Below are positions 40,405-48,648 of a stretch of 64,000 nucleotides of DNA, piece after piece (positions within the stretch are counted from its first letter, which is position 1; each line of letters opens with the position of its first letter). The DNA comes from Marinomonas spartinae. Lineage in GTDB: Bacteria > Pseudomonadota > Gammaproteobacteria > Pseudomonadales > Marinomonadaceae. The stretch spans positions 1 through 64,000 of the forward strand of contig NZ_FLOB01000003.1 in assembly GCF_900089775.1 (NCBI RefSeq), in the 5' to 3' direction. The position numbers were made by a program, and so were the translations under genes. A model generated the notes under the pieces. That model did no database searches, had not been told where the DNA came from, and worked only from the letters and a program-made list of their open reading frames with translations.

Positions 40405-41393
40405 TACTTCTTTTCTCCTATTTGTTGCTCCTGACGCACTTGCTGGCGAGCCAAGCGTGTTAAACCACGAATACTCGCTTCACTGGCGTCCAAACATTGA
40501 GAAGCTACCTGATGAAACGACAGGGCGACTTGATATCGTTCGCAGAGATGTTCACTACCAACAATCAACACGCTGCTGATAGGTTGCGGTTGCGCAGCCA
40601 GCATATCGTTCACATCGTGCCCGATAACAATTCCAGAGAGATAATCTCGCACCTGCTCTTCCGGTAAACGTCCACAAACAGAGTCACTGCGAACACTAAA
40701 CAGATGGTGCAATAAGCCACCCGCTTGCTGACTGGCTAATAGACCTTGTTGAAAGCCTTCTTTATTCAGGGAATCCTGCTTAGGTAGCCCCTTCACCAAG
40801 CTGGATTCATTGCTCAATCGCGCAAACATTTCCCCCGAAAAACTGGTCGAAAACTGAGTTACCTCCCCTTTCAACAGGGGGACCCATTTACTATGGGTGC
40901 CAGGTAAACAACACAACACAGCTTGATCCGCTTGACCTTGTTCATACAGCCAATCCATCGCCCCTAACAGCTGGGTTTCCTCACCGCGCATCACATCGAA
41001 ATGCCCACTGATACCAATCCCTTGAAGCCCTGGTACAATGGCTACCTCACAAGGCAAATGACTATCAAGCCAACACAAGTGCTCAGCAAGTGTGTCGAGT
41101 TGCATCGGACAAACTTGGTAAGGCACCTCTTGCCAGCCTCCACGACTGCCCACCATGCCTGCCATATAAATAGGCACATCAGGGTGCAACCAATCGCCTA
41201 AAAAATCCTGTAGAACAGATTCAAACTCATCGCTATTGAGGGTTAGCATGCCTCGATCACTGCTTCTCTTGGCGCGGATATGTCCAGTTTGACCCATTAG
41301 AAAAGCACGTAAATTGGTCGTTCCCCAATCCACAGCGATACACAAAGGCACAAAAGGATCTGAGTCAAACACTGGACGAGTCTGTGTCATCAC
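40404..41393 (-). CDS. dgoK: 2-dehydro-3-deoxygalactonokinase
   Basis: Phosphorylates 2-keto-3-deoxygalactonate with ATP. 329 residues of the ASKHA fold: phosphate-1 motif CIAVDWGTTNLRAFLM, and family segments MAGMVGSRGGWQE and LPGTHSKWV. The start is GTG at 41393, or ATG at 41390; GGAGG lies upstream and either gives a 1-4 bp overlap with the SDR gene. The neighbouring aldolase and dehydrogenase fix its pathway as the De Ley-Doudoroff route. Confidence 0.92.
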   Translation of the reverse strand: MMTQTRPVFDSDPFVPLCIAVDWGTTNLRAFLMGQTGHIRAKRSSDRGMLTLNSDEFESVLQDFLGDWLHPDVPIYMAGMVGSRGGWQEVPYQVCPMQLDTLAEHLCWLDSHLPCEVAIVPGLQGIGISGHFDVMRGEETQLLGAMDWLYEQGQADQAVLCCLPGTHSKWVPLLKGEVTQFSTSFSGEMFARLSNESSLVKGLPKQDSLNKEGFQQGLLASQQAGGLLHHLFSVRSDSVCGRLPEEQVRDYLSGIVIGHDVNDMLAAQPQPISSVLIVGSEHLCERYQVALSFHQVASQCLDASEASIRGLTRLARQQVRQEQQIGEKK

Positions 41394-42196
41394 AAACGCC
41401 CTCCGTCGACAACAAGACTTTGTCCTGAAATCATGCGACTGTTGTCAGACCCCAAAAACAACACTAGATCTGCCACATCTTCTGGCTCAATTTTTTCCTT
41501 AAGAGCTTGCTGAATCATCAGTTCTGCTTCCGCTTCTGGAGTCAGCCAAAGATGCTTTTGTTTTTCCGTCATCACCCACCCCGGCAAGACCGTATTAACC
41601 CGAATTTTTTGCCCGCCAAGTTCTCGAGCCAAGCCTTTGGTTAAACCAGAAATCCCAGCTTTGGCCGTGACATAACCTAGGTAACCAGACAAGCCCAACA
41701 TCCAAGAGTTAGAACTCATATTAATAATGCTACCGCCCCCAGCTTCAGCCATAGCAGGAGCAACCACTTGAGCCGTGAAGAAGTGAGGCTTTAAATTGAC
41801 TGACATACATTGATCAAACTGCTCTGAACTAAAATCTTGCAGACTGTGGCGCTGATCGTTGGCGGCGTTGTTGACAAGGAGACGAATGGCTCCCCAATCG
41901 GCTATCCGCTCTATAATCGTACTTTTCAGTGTCTCAATGTCCGTTAAATCCACTCTGCTAAAATGTGTTTTCAGCCCTTTGCCGTTTAGCTCTTCCGACA
42001 AGGTTTTGCCTGCGATTTGATCAATATCAAAAAAGCTCACCAAGCAACCTTGTTGCGCCAACGCTCGAACCAATGCCTCACCTATCCCCGATGCGCCCCC
42101 TGTCACCAAAGCATGACGCCCCGACAAACTGGGGTACTGAGGATAAGCTTGAGTCGAATTCAGATGGTTCTGGTTATTATTTTTATTGTTTGACAT
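41390..42196 (-). CDS. SDR sugar 1-dehydrogenase (probable galactose dehydrogenase)
   Basis: 268 residues, short-chain dehydrogenase/reductase: TGGASGIGEA cofactor loop, VNNAANDQRHS, catalytic Ser in MSSNSWMLG and the YVTAK Tyr/Lys pair, ending SGQSLVVDGGRL. The NAANDxRH motif and overall sequence resemble aldose 1-dehydrogenases that oxidise D-galactose or L-arabinose to the lactone. The first 25 residues are Asn-rich and probably disordered. Its ATG shares one base with the TAA of the shortened dehydratase gene, so coupling is kept. Substrate galactose is inferred from the pathway. Confidence 0.82.
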   Translation of the reverse strand: MSNNKNNNQNHLNSTQAYPQYPSLSGRHALVTGGASGIGEALVRALAQQGCLVSFFDIDQIAGKTLSEELNGKGLKTHFSRVDLTDIETLKSTIIERIADWGAIRLLVNNAANDQRHSLQDFSSEQFDQCMSVNLKPHFFTAQVVAPAMAEAGGGSIINMSSNSWMLGLSGYLGYVTAKAGISGLTKGLARELGGQKIRVNTVLPGWVMTEKQKHLWLTPEAEAELMIQQALKEKIEPEDVADLVLFLGSDNSRMISGQSLVVDGGRL

Positions 42197-42513
42197 TAAT
42201 GCGACTCCCTACTCACTTTTGAGCCACTATTACCGACTAAGAAATCCAAGTCAGCACCTTCATCCGCTTGCATTACGTACTCAGCTAATTCACGAAGGTG
42301 GGCATTACAAGGCGTCAACTCACTCCAAGAATTGCAAATGCCAATCACAGGACGACCATCAAAACTGTGGTCTGGCAAACCTTGATTTTTCATCCAGCTG
42401 CGATGAATAAAACCGTCCTTATCTAACTTGCCATACCATTGTTGGCTACGGAGTGGTTTTTTCTCGCCATTGACTGGTTGGCTATCCTTTTTGTCTTTCG
42501 TAGAATCGGTCAT
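42196..42513 (-). pseudogene. Internally deleted IlvD/Edd-family sugar-acid dehydratase
   Basis: Only 105 codons remain of a gene that should have about 570-600. Residues 1 to about 80 (LRSQQWYGKLDKDGFIHR, GLPDHSFDGRPVIGICNSW, SELTPCNAHLRELAEYV) are the N-terminus of the L-arabonate/galactonate-type IlvD/Edd dehydratases. Residues about 81-105 (MQADEGADLDFLVGNSGSKV, then SRESH and stop) match their extreme C-terminus. The middle, about 480 codons, is missing without a frameshift. The first cluster cysteine (GICNSW) remains; the other two Fe-S cysteines and the Mg site would lie in the lost part, so it cannot dehydrate anything. GGAGG, the start and the TAATG coupling to the SDR gene are intact. 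In the pathway this enzyme should turn galactonate into 2-keto-3-deoxygalactonate. An assembly collapse is an alternative. Confidence 0.85.
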
Positions 42514-44655
42514 TTACTGAGCCTCCAAACGGGATATAGCGCGAATAGACAGCATTAATAAGGATTCTGGATCCAATATCGGTAATTGCAGTCCTAATTG
42601 ACTTAACGTCGCGCCATTTAAAATAAGGTCGTTTTTCCACCACGCAGGTAAAGCTTTCATCAAGTGCCCAGGTAATGGACTGTGTTCCAATACACTGATT
42701 TGATAGTTCTGTTCTGCCTCTAGCCCGGGTAAACGAACGGGTAAGGTTTGCGCCTGCTTCGGCATCGTCAATTGGCTATAAACCAACAGCCCCTCTTGAC
42801 CATCCTCACTCAACGCCCATTGGGCTTGTGCTCGACCATCAGCACTGGGTAAACGCCAATTACGACCTGAATGCAGCACTGAACGATAGGTTTTATAATG
42901 AGAGATCCAACGGGCAATGATCGCTTTTTGCTCGGCATTAGCATCCAACAAATTCCACTCAATGCCTAAATGCCCCAACATGGCGGTACCTGCACGAAAC
43001 GCTACGTCGTGAATGCGATTTGTGGTATGACTTTGATCCGGCCCGATATGTGAGCCCATCACTTCAGGCGGGAAAAAATAACTAAAACCTCGCTGAATAC
43101 TGTGGCGCTCAAAAGCATCATTACAGTCAGATGCCCAGAAACGCTTAGTAAAGTTCAAAATCCCGAAATCCACGCGAGCGCCACCGGATGAGCAACTTTC
43201 AATTTCTAAGTCCGGAAACGCAGTATTTAATTCGCCAAGCAGACGATACAAAGCAACAACCTGTTCATAGGCTTGGGGGCAGATCTCACCACCAGGCTGG
43301 GTGTAATCTCGGTTCATATCCCATTTAATGTAATCAATTGGATAGCCCTTTAATAAGCTAAACAGGCGTTCTCGTAGGTAGTCATATACTTCTGGTTTGG
43401 CTAAGTTCAATACCAGTTGATGGCGAGCGAGAACCGCATCGTATTGTGGCAGTTGCAAAACCCACTCTGGATGGGAGCGATAAAGGTCGGAATCGGGATT
43501 CACCATTTCTGGCTCAAACCACAAACCAAACTCCATGCCCAGTCCTTTCACATGATCGATTAACGGCGTCAGACCGTTAGGGTATTTTTCCTGATCAACA
43601 AACCAATCCCCTAGTGCTGCTTGATCATTACTGCGCCCTCGAAACCATCCATCGTCTAAGATATAGCGCTCAACACCAACATGAGCAGCAGTATCGGCGA
43701 GGGCCTTTAAACGCGTTATGTCATGGTCAAAATAAAAAGCTTCCCACGTATTAATATGCACCGGACGGGGCTTGCTTAGTACGAGTCGCTCTCTAGCATG
43801 CTGATGAAATACTTGACTCACCATATTGAGTCCCGCTCGACTGTAACTGGCTAATAACTCTGGGGTACTGATCGATTGACTGGAACTTAGCACGATCTCA
43901 TCAGGTAAATAGAGAGCCTCCGCTTGCAAATACCGATGGCCTTCCATGGTGTAATCTGCTTTAAGCCGATGGTTGCCACTCCACGCTAAGTGTGAGCCAA
44001 TCAGCTCCCCTTGCTCTTCACTAAAACCCTGCTCGCCAAGAATCACACTCGGAAAATTAGCATGAGAGTTACGACCATGACGGTTCTCTTGCAACCAGGT
44101 ACTTTGCCACTCACTCCGTTGTTGTTGAAATTCTTGGCACCAACGGCCATAAAAACTCAGCATCTGAGTGAAATGTGGCGGCATTGGCAGGGTGCAGGCA
44201 AGACGATGAACGGTAATATCTCCTTGTCCCTGATTCGTCAGTGTCAGCTGTTGCCGTAACAGCCCAGATGGCTGCAAGCCAATAGACAATGCCACAGCAA
44301 GCTGAGCCCGAGTATCTTCCAGCTCAATCAAAAAGCCATCCGCTTGCTGATGAACGTTTGACAGTGACCAACACATTGCCCAAGCAGGCCGATCTACTGC
44401 GCTGGCTTCTACTCCAGGAGATTGCAACCAACCCTGGCCTGCTTCAGGAATCAAACTCATTGGAGCGGGTACGTCCAATGATGCCTGCTGAGTTGCTTGC
44501 TGCTGAGACCAATAAAGACTGTTTAAGTGAGTATCTTTTGGTAAAGCTCGTCCAAAGTAGAGCAATTCTGGCGCGCCATCTTGTGGGCAAGCAATCACCA
44601 ACGTTTGATTCTGTCTATCCTGACGATACAGAGCAATATCGTGTGTATTTTTCAT
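42514..44655 (-). CDS. GH36 alpha-galactosidase
   Basis: 713 residues, cytoplasmic; removes terminal alpha-galactose from melibiose, raffinose-type sugars or galactosylglycerol. An N-terminal beta-supersandwich is followed by the TIM barrel (about 300-620). Motifs: DDGWFRGR, GLWFEPEMVNPDSDL, nucleophile Asp446 in YIKWDMNRD, SCSSGGARVDFG and acid/base region WASDCNDAFERHS. The start is ATG at 44655 with AAGGGG before it; the frame stays open 44 codons upstream into the permease gene but that part is not family-like. It starts 5 bases after the permease stop and ends directly against the dehydratase ATG. Confidence 0.93.
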   Translation of the reverse strand: MKNTHDIALYRQDRQNQTLVIACPQDGAPELLYFGRALPKDTHLNSLYWSQQQATQQASLDVPAPMSLIPEAGQGWLQSPGVEASAVDRPAWAMCWSLSNVHQQADGFLIELEDTRAQLAVALSIGLQPSGLLRQQLTLTNQGQGDITVHRLACTLPMPPHFTQMLSFYGRWCQEFQQQRSEWQSTWLQENRHGRNSHANFPSVILGEQGFSEEQGELIGSHLAWSGNHRLKADYTMEGHRYLQAEALYLPDEIVLSSSQSISTPELLASYSRAGLNMVSQVFHQHARERLVLSKPRPVHINTWEAFYFDHDITRLKALADTAAHVGVERYILDDGWFRGRSNDQAALGDWFVDQEKYPNGLTPLIDHVKGLGMEFGLWFEPEMVNPDSDLYRSHPEWVLQLPQYDAVLARHQLVLNLAKPEVYDYLRERLFSLLKGYPIDYIKWDMNRDYTQPGGEICPQAYEQVVALYRLLGELNTAFPDLEIESCSSGGARVDFGILNFTKRFWASDCNDAFERHSIQRGFSYFFPPEVMGSHIGPDQSHTTNRIHDVAFRAGTAMLGHLGIEWNLLDANAEQKAIIARWISHYKTYRSVLHSGRNWRLPSADGRAQAQWALSEDGQEGLLVYSQLTMPKQAQTLPVRLPGLEAEQNYQISVLEHSPLPGHLMKALPAWWKNDLILNGATLSQLGLQLPILDPESLLMLSIRAISRLEAQ

Positions 44656-44660
44656 CACCA

Positions 44661-45512
44661 TTACCCCTTCGTTGCACCGAGCGTTAGACCCGCAATAAAG
44701 TGCCGTTGCATGGCAAAAAACAACATCACCGGAGGCAATGCAGCAACAATGGAGCCAGCCGAAATTAACTGCCAGGATGCCATCCACTGACCTTTCAAGG
44801 CTGCGATACCGGCGGTAATCGGGCGTACATCATCGCTTTGCACCAAGACCAAGGCCCAAAAATAATCATTCCAAACAAAGGTAAAAATAAGCACAGCCAA
44901 AGCTGCTAGCGCAGGCCTGACCAAGGGTAAGACGATATGGCGGAAAATCTTCCACTCACTCACCCCTTCCACCCTTGCCGCTTCGATCAATTCATCAGGC
45001 AAGCCCACGATGAAGTTGCGCATAAACAAGGTACAAAACCCTGTTTGGAAGGCAATATGGAATAAAATCAAACCACTAGCGGTATCATATAAGCCCATAT
45101 GAATGGTTAAATCTCGTACGGGTATCATTAAAATTTGAAAGGGAACAAAATTCCCGGCGATAAAAGCTGCAAATAACCCCATACGCCCACGAAATTTAAA
45201 CTTTGCCAGTGAATATCCAGCTAATGTCGACAAGGACACCGCGCCAATAACAGCTGGCACTGTAATAATGATGGAGTTTAATAAATAACGCAGCATGGGG
45301 GTTTGCGTAAAGACTTGCTCATAATTCTGAACAAGCATCCACTGGGAGGGAATCCCCCAGTAATTTCCCGCATTTAAATCCGCCGTAGAACGCGCTGAGG
45401 TTAATAACACCGCAATCAAAGGTAAGAGCCATAAAATTAAGGCAATCCAAACCGCGACACGGTAACTAATATTAAAAGGTAATGATCTTTTTTCGATTGG
45501 GGTAGGAAACAT
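44661..45512 (-). CDS. Sugar ABC permease, MalG type
   Basis: 283 residues with six membrane segments and the cytoplasmic EAA loop IEAARVEGVSEWKIFRHIVLPL that docks the ATPase. Typical carbohydrate-uptake-1 (CUT1) inner-membrane subunit, paired with the MalF-type gene whose stop shares one base with this ATG. Starts MFPTPIEKRSLPFNIS. Confidence 0.9.
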   Translation of the reverse strand: MFPTPIEKRSLPFNISYRVAVWIALILWLLPLIAVLLTSARSTADLNAGNYWGIPSQWMLVQNYEQVFTQTPMLRYLLNSIIITVPAVIGAVSLSTLAGYSLAKFKFRGRMGLFAAFIAGNFVPFQILMIPVRDLTIHMGLYDTASGLILFHIAFQTGFCTLFMRNFIVGLPDELIEAARVEGVSEWKIFRHIVLPLVRPALAALAVLIFTFVWNDYFWALVLVQSDDVRPITAGIAALKGQWMASWQLISAGSIVAALPPVMLFFAMQRHFIAGLTLGATKG

Positions 45513-46387
45513 TAGGCTTTCTCACTCTTCAGCATGCGCCATAGAAAGTAGGCAATGTAGATATCCATCATCAGGAACAAGACCGTGGCAATAGCAGCGC
45601 CATAGCCCACGCGATAATTGAAAATCGACTGTTCGTACATGAAGTAAGCCAGCACACTGGAGCTACCAAATGGTCCACCAGAGGTCATGGTCGCCACTAA
45701 ATCGAAACTTCGTAAAGCACCGATGACAGTAACTACAATAGCAATAAACGTCGCTGGCTTTAGCTGAGGAAGAATTACATGACGCAGCATTTTCCAGCCA
45801 TAAGCGCCATCTAATCGGGCGGCTTCAATTTGATCCGGGTTGAGATTGTTTAACCCTGTGAGATACAAAATCATGCAATAGGCAATTTGCGGCCATAACC
45901 CAGCGGCAATAATGCCAAAGGTAACCACATTTGGATCCGACAAGACCGCAATCGGCTGAAAGCCAAACAGTTCAATGAATTTATTGAACAGACCAAAGCT
46001 CGGATCGTAAAACCAGGAAAAGACTAAGCCAACCACCACTTGAGAGATAACGAAAGGAAAGAAGAACATGGCTTTAACAAAGCGAATGCCCATCATTTTT
46101 TGGTTTAAAAACAACGCTAGCAATAACCCAATAGGTGGCGCCAACATGAAAAAAATCAACCAGTAAATATTATTGACAAATGCGGTCCAGAACTGACCAT
46201 CCTGAAACAACTCAATATAATTACCAAAGCCAACAAAGGTTTTTTCACCAAGCCCATCCCATTGATAGAAGCTTAACCAAACACTCTGAACAATGGGGAA
46301 GATAACGTACACTGAAAACAAAATGACGGCCGGCGCAAGAAAGGCAATCGGCATCCATTGTTGTTGTTTGCGATGCAATTTCTGCAT
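45512..46387 (-). CDS. Sugar ABC permease, MalF type
   Basis: 291 residues, six predicted membrane segments, EAA loop IEAARLDGAYGWKMLRHVILPQ. The start is ATG at 46387 (MQKLHRKQQQWMPIAF), preceded by AAGAGGTGG. The frame is open 45 codons further upstream, but there it only translates the 21-bp tandem repeats into NSYNSNK units, which is not a natural permease N-terminus. First gene of the ten-gene galactoside operon. CUT1 family; partner of the MalG-type permease. Confidence 0.9.
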   Translation of the reverse strand: MQKLHRKQQQWMPIAFLAPAVILFSVYVIFPIVQSVWLSFYQWDGLGEKTFVGFGNYIELFQDGQFWTAFVNNIYWLIFFMLAPPIGLLLALFLNQKMMGIRFVKAMFFFPFVISQVVVGLVFSWFYDPSFGLFNKFIELFGFQPIAVLSDPNVVTFGIIAAGLWPQIAYCMILYLTGLNNLNPDQIEAARLDGAYGWKMLRHVILPQLKPATFIAIVVTVIGALRSFDLVATMTSGGPFGSSSVLAYFMYEQSIFNYRVGYGAAIATVLFLMMDIYIAYFLWRMLKSEKA

Positions 46388-46411
46388 GCTAACCCACCTC
46401 TTATTTTTATT

Positions 46412-46486
46412 ACTATTTTTGTTAGAGTTATAACTATTTTTGTTAGAGTTATAACTATTTTTGTTAGAGTTATAACTATTTTTATT
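46412..46486. repeat. 21-bp tandem repeat, 3.5 copies, with phased palindromes
   Basis: Three identical 21-base units (46412-46432, 46433-46453, 46454-46474) and a 12-base partial unit. Each junction forms the palindrome AGTTATAACT, centred at 46430.5, 46451.5 and 46472.5, so the three lie exactly two DNA turns apart on one face. It occupies the promoter/leader of the permease operon, 25-100 bases before its first start. Could be a binding array, a set of TATAAC-like -10 elements, or a slippage-prone spacer. Confidence 0.9.
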
Positions 46487-46533
46487 AAAATAAAGGGTCA
46501 TCATTCTTGACAGACAACTCACCTAAAAAAAAT

Positions 46534-46552
46534 AATGGAATAAAGTTCCATT
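46534..46552. promoter_or_regulatory. IclR-type operator 1
   Basis: AATGGAA-N5-TTCCATT, a perfect 7-bp inverted repeat with 5-base spacer. It lies between the divergent permease operon and the IclR gene. It resembles the TGGAA/TTCCA palindromes bound by IclR-family proteins such as KdgR. A second copy lies 42 bp away. Confidence 0.6.
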
Positions 46553-46576
46553 TTTTGCAACACTTAATAAAAAATA

Positions 46577-46593
46577 ATGGAACCGAGTTCCAT
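46577..46593. promoter_or_regulatory. IclR-type operator 2
   Basis: ATGGAA-N5-TTCCAT, the same palindrome as operator 1. Its centre (46585) is exactly 42 bp from the centre of operator 1 (46543), four helical turns, so two dimers would bind on the same face. It lies 45 bases before the iclR start and probably serves autorepression too. Confidence 0.6.
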
Positions 46594-46637
46594 ATATAGA
46601 TATAAAGATTATTAAGCTTACTTTTTGGAGAACTACC

Positions 46638-47426
46638 ATGACAAAATCGGAGACCAAAAGCGGAGGCTCCTCTCTGGATAAAGCGCTAAGCTTGCTCCAG
46701 AAGGTGTGCATGTCTGAGATACCTCTAAGATTCGCCGAGATTGTTGAAAGCGCAGATTTACCTAAAGCAACAGCCCATCGCATTTTGCTCTCACTTGTCG
46801 ATAAAGGTTTATTACGCTTCGATGAAGACGCCCAAACCTACCATCCAGGGTATGGTTTATTAGAGTTAGCTCATCAGTCTTGGTCGAAAATTGATGTGAG
46901 AGACATCGCTGCAGATCAAATGAAGCATCTATGGAAGGAAACCGGTGAAACCATTCACTTAGCCGTGTTAGACCGTGGAGATGTCATTTACATTGACAAA
47001 CTGGAAAGCCAAAAAAGCTTACGCTTATTCTCGGCTGTTGGTAAAAAAGGCCCCGGTTATTGTACTGGCGTAGGAAAAGCCATGATGGCATTTCTAAAGG
47101 AGGAACAGCTAGAAGAAGCGATAAAAGCGCAATCCTTTATTCGTCATACACCAACCACTATTACCAATGCGGACGACCTAAAAGCCAGATTGGCCGACAT
47201 TCGTAAGAGCAAGATTTCACTGGATTTAGAAGAGCATGAAGAAGGCATTCAATGTGCCGCATCGGTCATCTTTAACCATTTAAACGAACCCATCGCAGCG
47301 CTTAGTATCACCGCCCCGAAATTTCGAGTCGATGACGCGCGTTTCCAAAACTTTCAAACACTGGTTAAAGAAGCTTGTTTGAAGGTCTCCTCTCGTATGG
47401 GGGCCATCGCCTCCGACAAGCAGTAA
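46638..47426 (+). CDS. IclR-family transcriptional regulator
   Basis: 262 residues: winged helix-turn-helix (about 10-75; LRFAEIVESADLPKATAHRI) and IclR effector domain (about 85-255; with LDRGDVIYIDKLES, GYCTGVGKAMMAF and EEHEEGIQCAASVIF). Divergent from the galactoside operon, with two matching palindromes between them. It is followed 9 bases later by the transport ATPase, so they are cotranscribed. Likely a repressor or activator of the locus, with a pathway sugar acid such as galactonate or 2-keto-3-deoxygalactonate as effector (inference). TTGGAGA precedes the ATG. Confidence 0.9.
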   Translation: MTKSETKSGGSSLDKALSLLQKVCMSEIPLRFAEIVESADLPKATAHRILLSLVDKGLLRFDEDAQTYHPGYGLLELAHQSWSKIDVRDIAADQMKHLWKETGETIHLAVLDRGDVIYIDKLESQKSLRLFSAVGKKGPGYCTGVGKAMMAFLKEEQLEEAIKAQSFIRHTPTTITNADDLKARLADIRKSKISLDLEEHEEGIQCAASVIFNHLNEPIAALSITAPKFRVDDARFQNFQTLVKEACLKVSSRMGAIASDKQ

Positions 47427-47435
47427 GGTAATTTC

Positions 47436-48542
47436 ATGGCAACAATAACTTTAAAAAACGTCATCAAACGCTTTAATGACATCGAAACCATTCATGGAGT
47501 CAATCTAGACCTAGAGGATGGCGAATTTGTCGTCTTTGTTGGTCCATCTGGTTGTGGTAAATCAACGCTACTGCGTTTAATTGCTGGTTTAGAAGACATC
47601 ACCGAAGGCTCTCTAGAGATCAATGAACAAAACATGAACCATGTTGCTCCGGCCGATCGAGGTGTAGCCATGGTATTCCAGTCCTATGCCTTGTATCCGC
47701 ATATGACTGTCGAGGAAAACATGAGTTTTGGCTTGCGCATGACTGGAGGCGACCCTGAGCAAATCAAAAAGCAAGTGGCCAATGCCGCCAGCATACTGCA
47801 ACTGGAGCCACTTCTTAAACGCAAACCCAAGCAGCTGTCCGGAGGCCAACGTCAAAGGGTTGCCATTGGTCGCGCCATTGTGCGCCAACCGGATGTGTTT
47901 CTTTTTGACGAACCCTTATCTAACTTGGATGCAGAGCTTCGCGTCGACATGCGCATTCAAATAGCTAAGCTACATAACCGCTTAAAGTCATCGATGATTT
48001 ACGTCACCCACGATCAAGTCGAAGCCATGACCTTAGCCGACAAAATTGTCGTACTACGCGACGGAAGAGTCGAACAGGTTGGTTCGCCACTCGAACTTTA
48101 CCATAACCCAGCCAATGATTTTATCGCAGGTTTTATTGGCTCGCCAAAAATGAACTTTTTAGATGCAAAAGTATTGGAAATCGATGGCAACGACCTTGCC
48201 ACCATTGATGTTGCAGGACAAATCATTCAATTAGATGTGGATGGCATCAAGGTCGCGAAAAACGACCATGTAAAACTTGGTCTGAGACCTGAACATGTCA
48301 GTGAAACCACACAAAACGCGGACTTTACGTTGAGTGTTAAAGTCGATGTTGCAGAGCATTTAGGTGGCACCACTTTCCTATATGGTGAACATAAGGGCCA
48401 CAAACTAACTATCGAAGCCAGTGGCCAAAACTTAACTAAGAATGGTGAATCTGTTGAGGTCGGTATCAATAAACAAGACTGCTACCTTTTTAACCAAAAA
48501 GGAGAGGCGCTAATTGATCGGCCAGTGCCAGTGCGTGGTTAA
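47436..48542 (+). CDS. Sugar ABC importer ATPase (MsmX/UgpC type)
   Basis: 368 residues: Walker A GPSGCGKST (about 37-45), Q loop, signature LSGGQRQRVAIGRAIVR, Walker B DVFLFDEPLSNLD, and a C-terminal TOBE regulatory domain (about 240-360; VKLGLRPEHVS). It energises the MalF/MalG-type permeases encoded divergently; no other CUT1 ATPase is in the locus. Close packing with iclR means it is under the regulator's promoter and not part of the permease operon. Confidence 0.92.
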   Translation: MATITLKNVIKRFNDIETIHGVNLDLEDGEFVVFVGPSGCGKSTLLRLIAGLEDITEGSLEINEQNMNHVAPADRGVAMVFQSYALYPHMTVEENMSFGLRMTGGDPEQIKKQVANAASILQLEPLLKRKPKQLSGGQRQRVAIGRAIVRQPDVFLFDEPLSNLDAELRVDMRIQIAKLHNRLKSSMIYVTHDQVEAMTLADKIVVLRDGRVEQVGSPLELYHNPANDFIAGFIGSPKMNFLDAKVLEIDGNDLATIDVAGQIIQLDVDGIKVAKNDHVKLGLRPEHVSETTQNADFTLSVKVDVAEHLGGTTFLYGEHKGHKLTIEASGQNLTKNGESVEVGINKQDCYLFNQKGEALIDRPVPVRG

Positions 48543-48585
48543 CAGAATAGAAGCAAAGTAAAACAATAAAAGAGCAACACCATAC

Positions 48586-48611
48586 AAAAATGCCCTCAAG
48601 TGAGGGCATTT
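48586..48611. terminator. Shared terminator of the ATPase and dienelactone hydrolase genes
   Basis: AAATGCCCTCA and TGAGGGCATTT pair around AG. On the minus strand TTTTTG follows, giving a good terminator for the hydrolase gene; on the plus strand only ATTTAATC follows, so termination there is weaker. Confidence 0.7.
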
Positions 48612-48648
48612 AATCGTATTATTTAGAATAGAAGCCGTTTAATTAGGC

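Noticed and set aside
46388..46522. Extension of the MalF-type permease through the tandem repeats
   Set aside because: It would give an N-terminus of NSYNSNK repeats; the ATG at 46387 has a better ribosome-binding site and starts at the usual family position.
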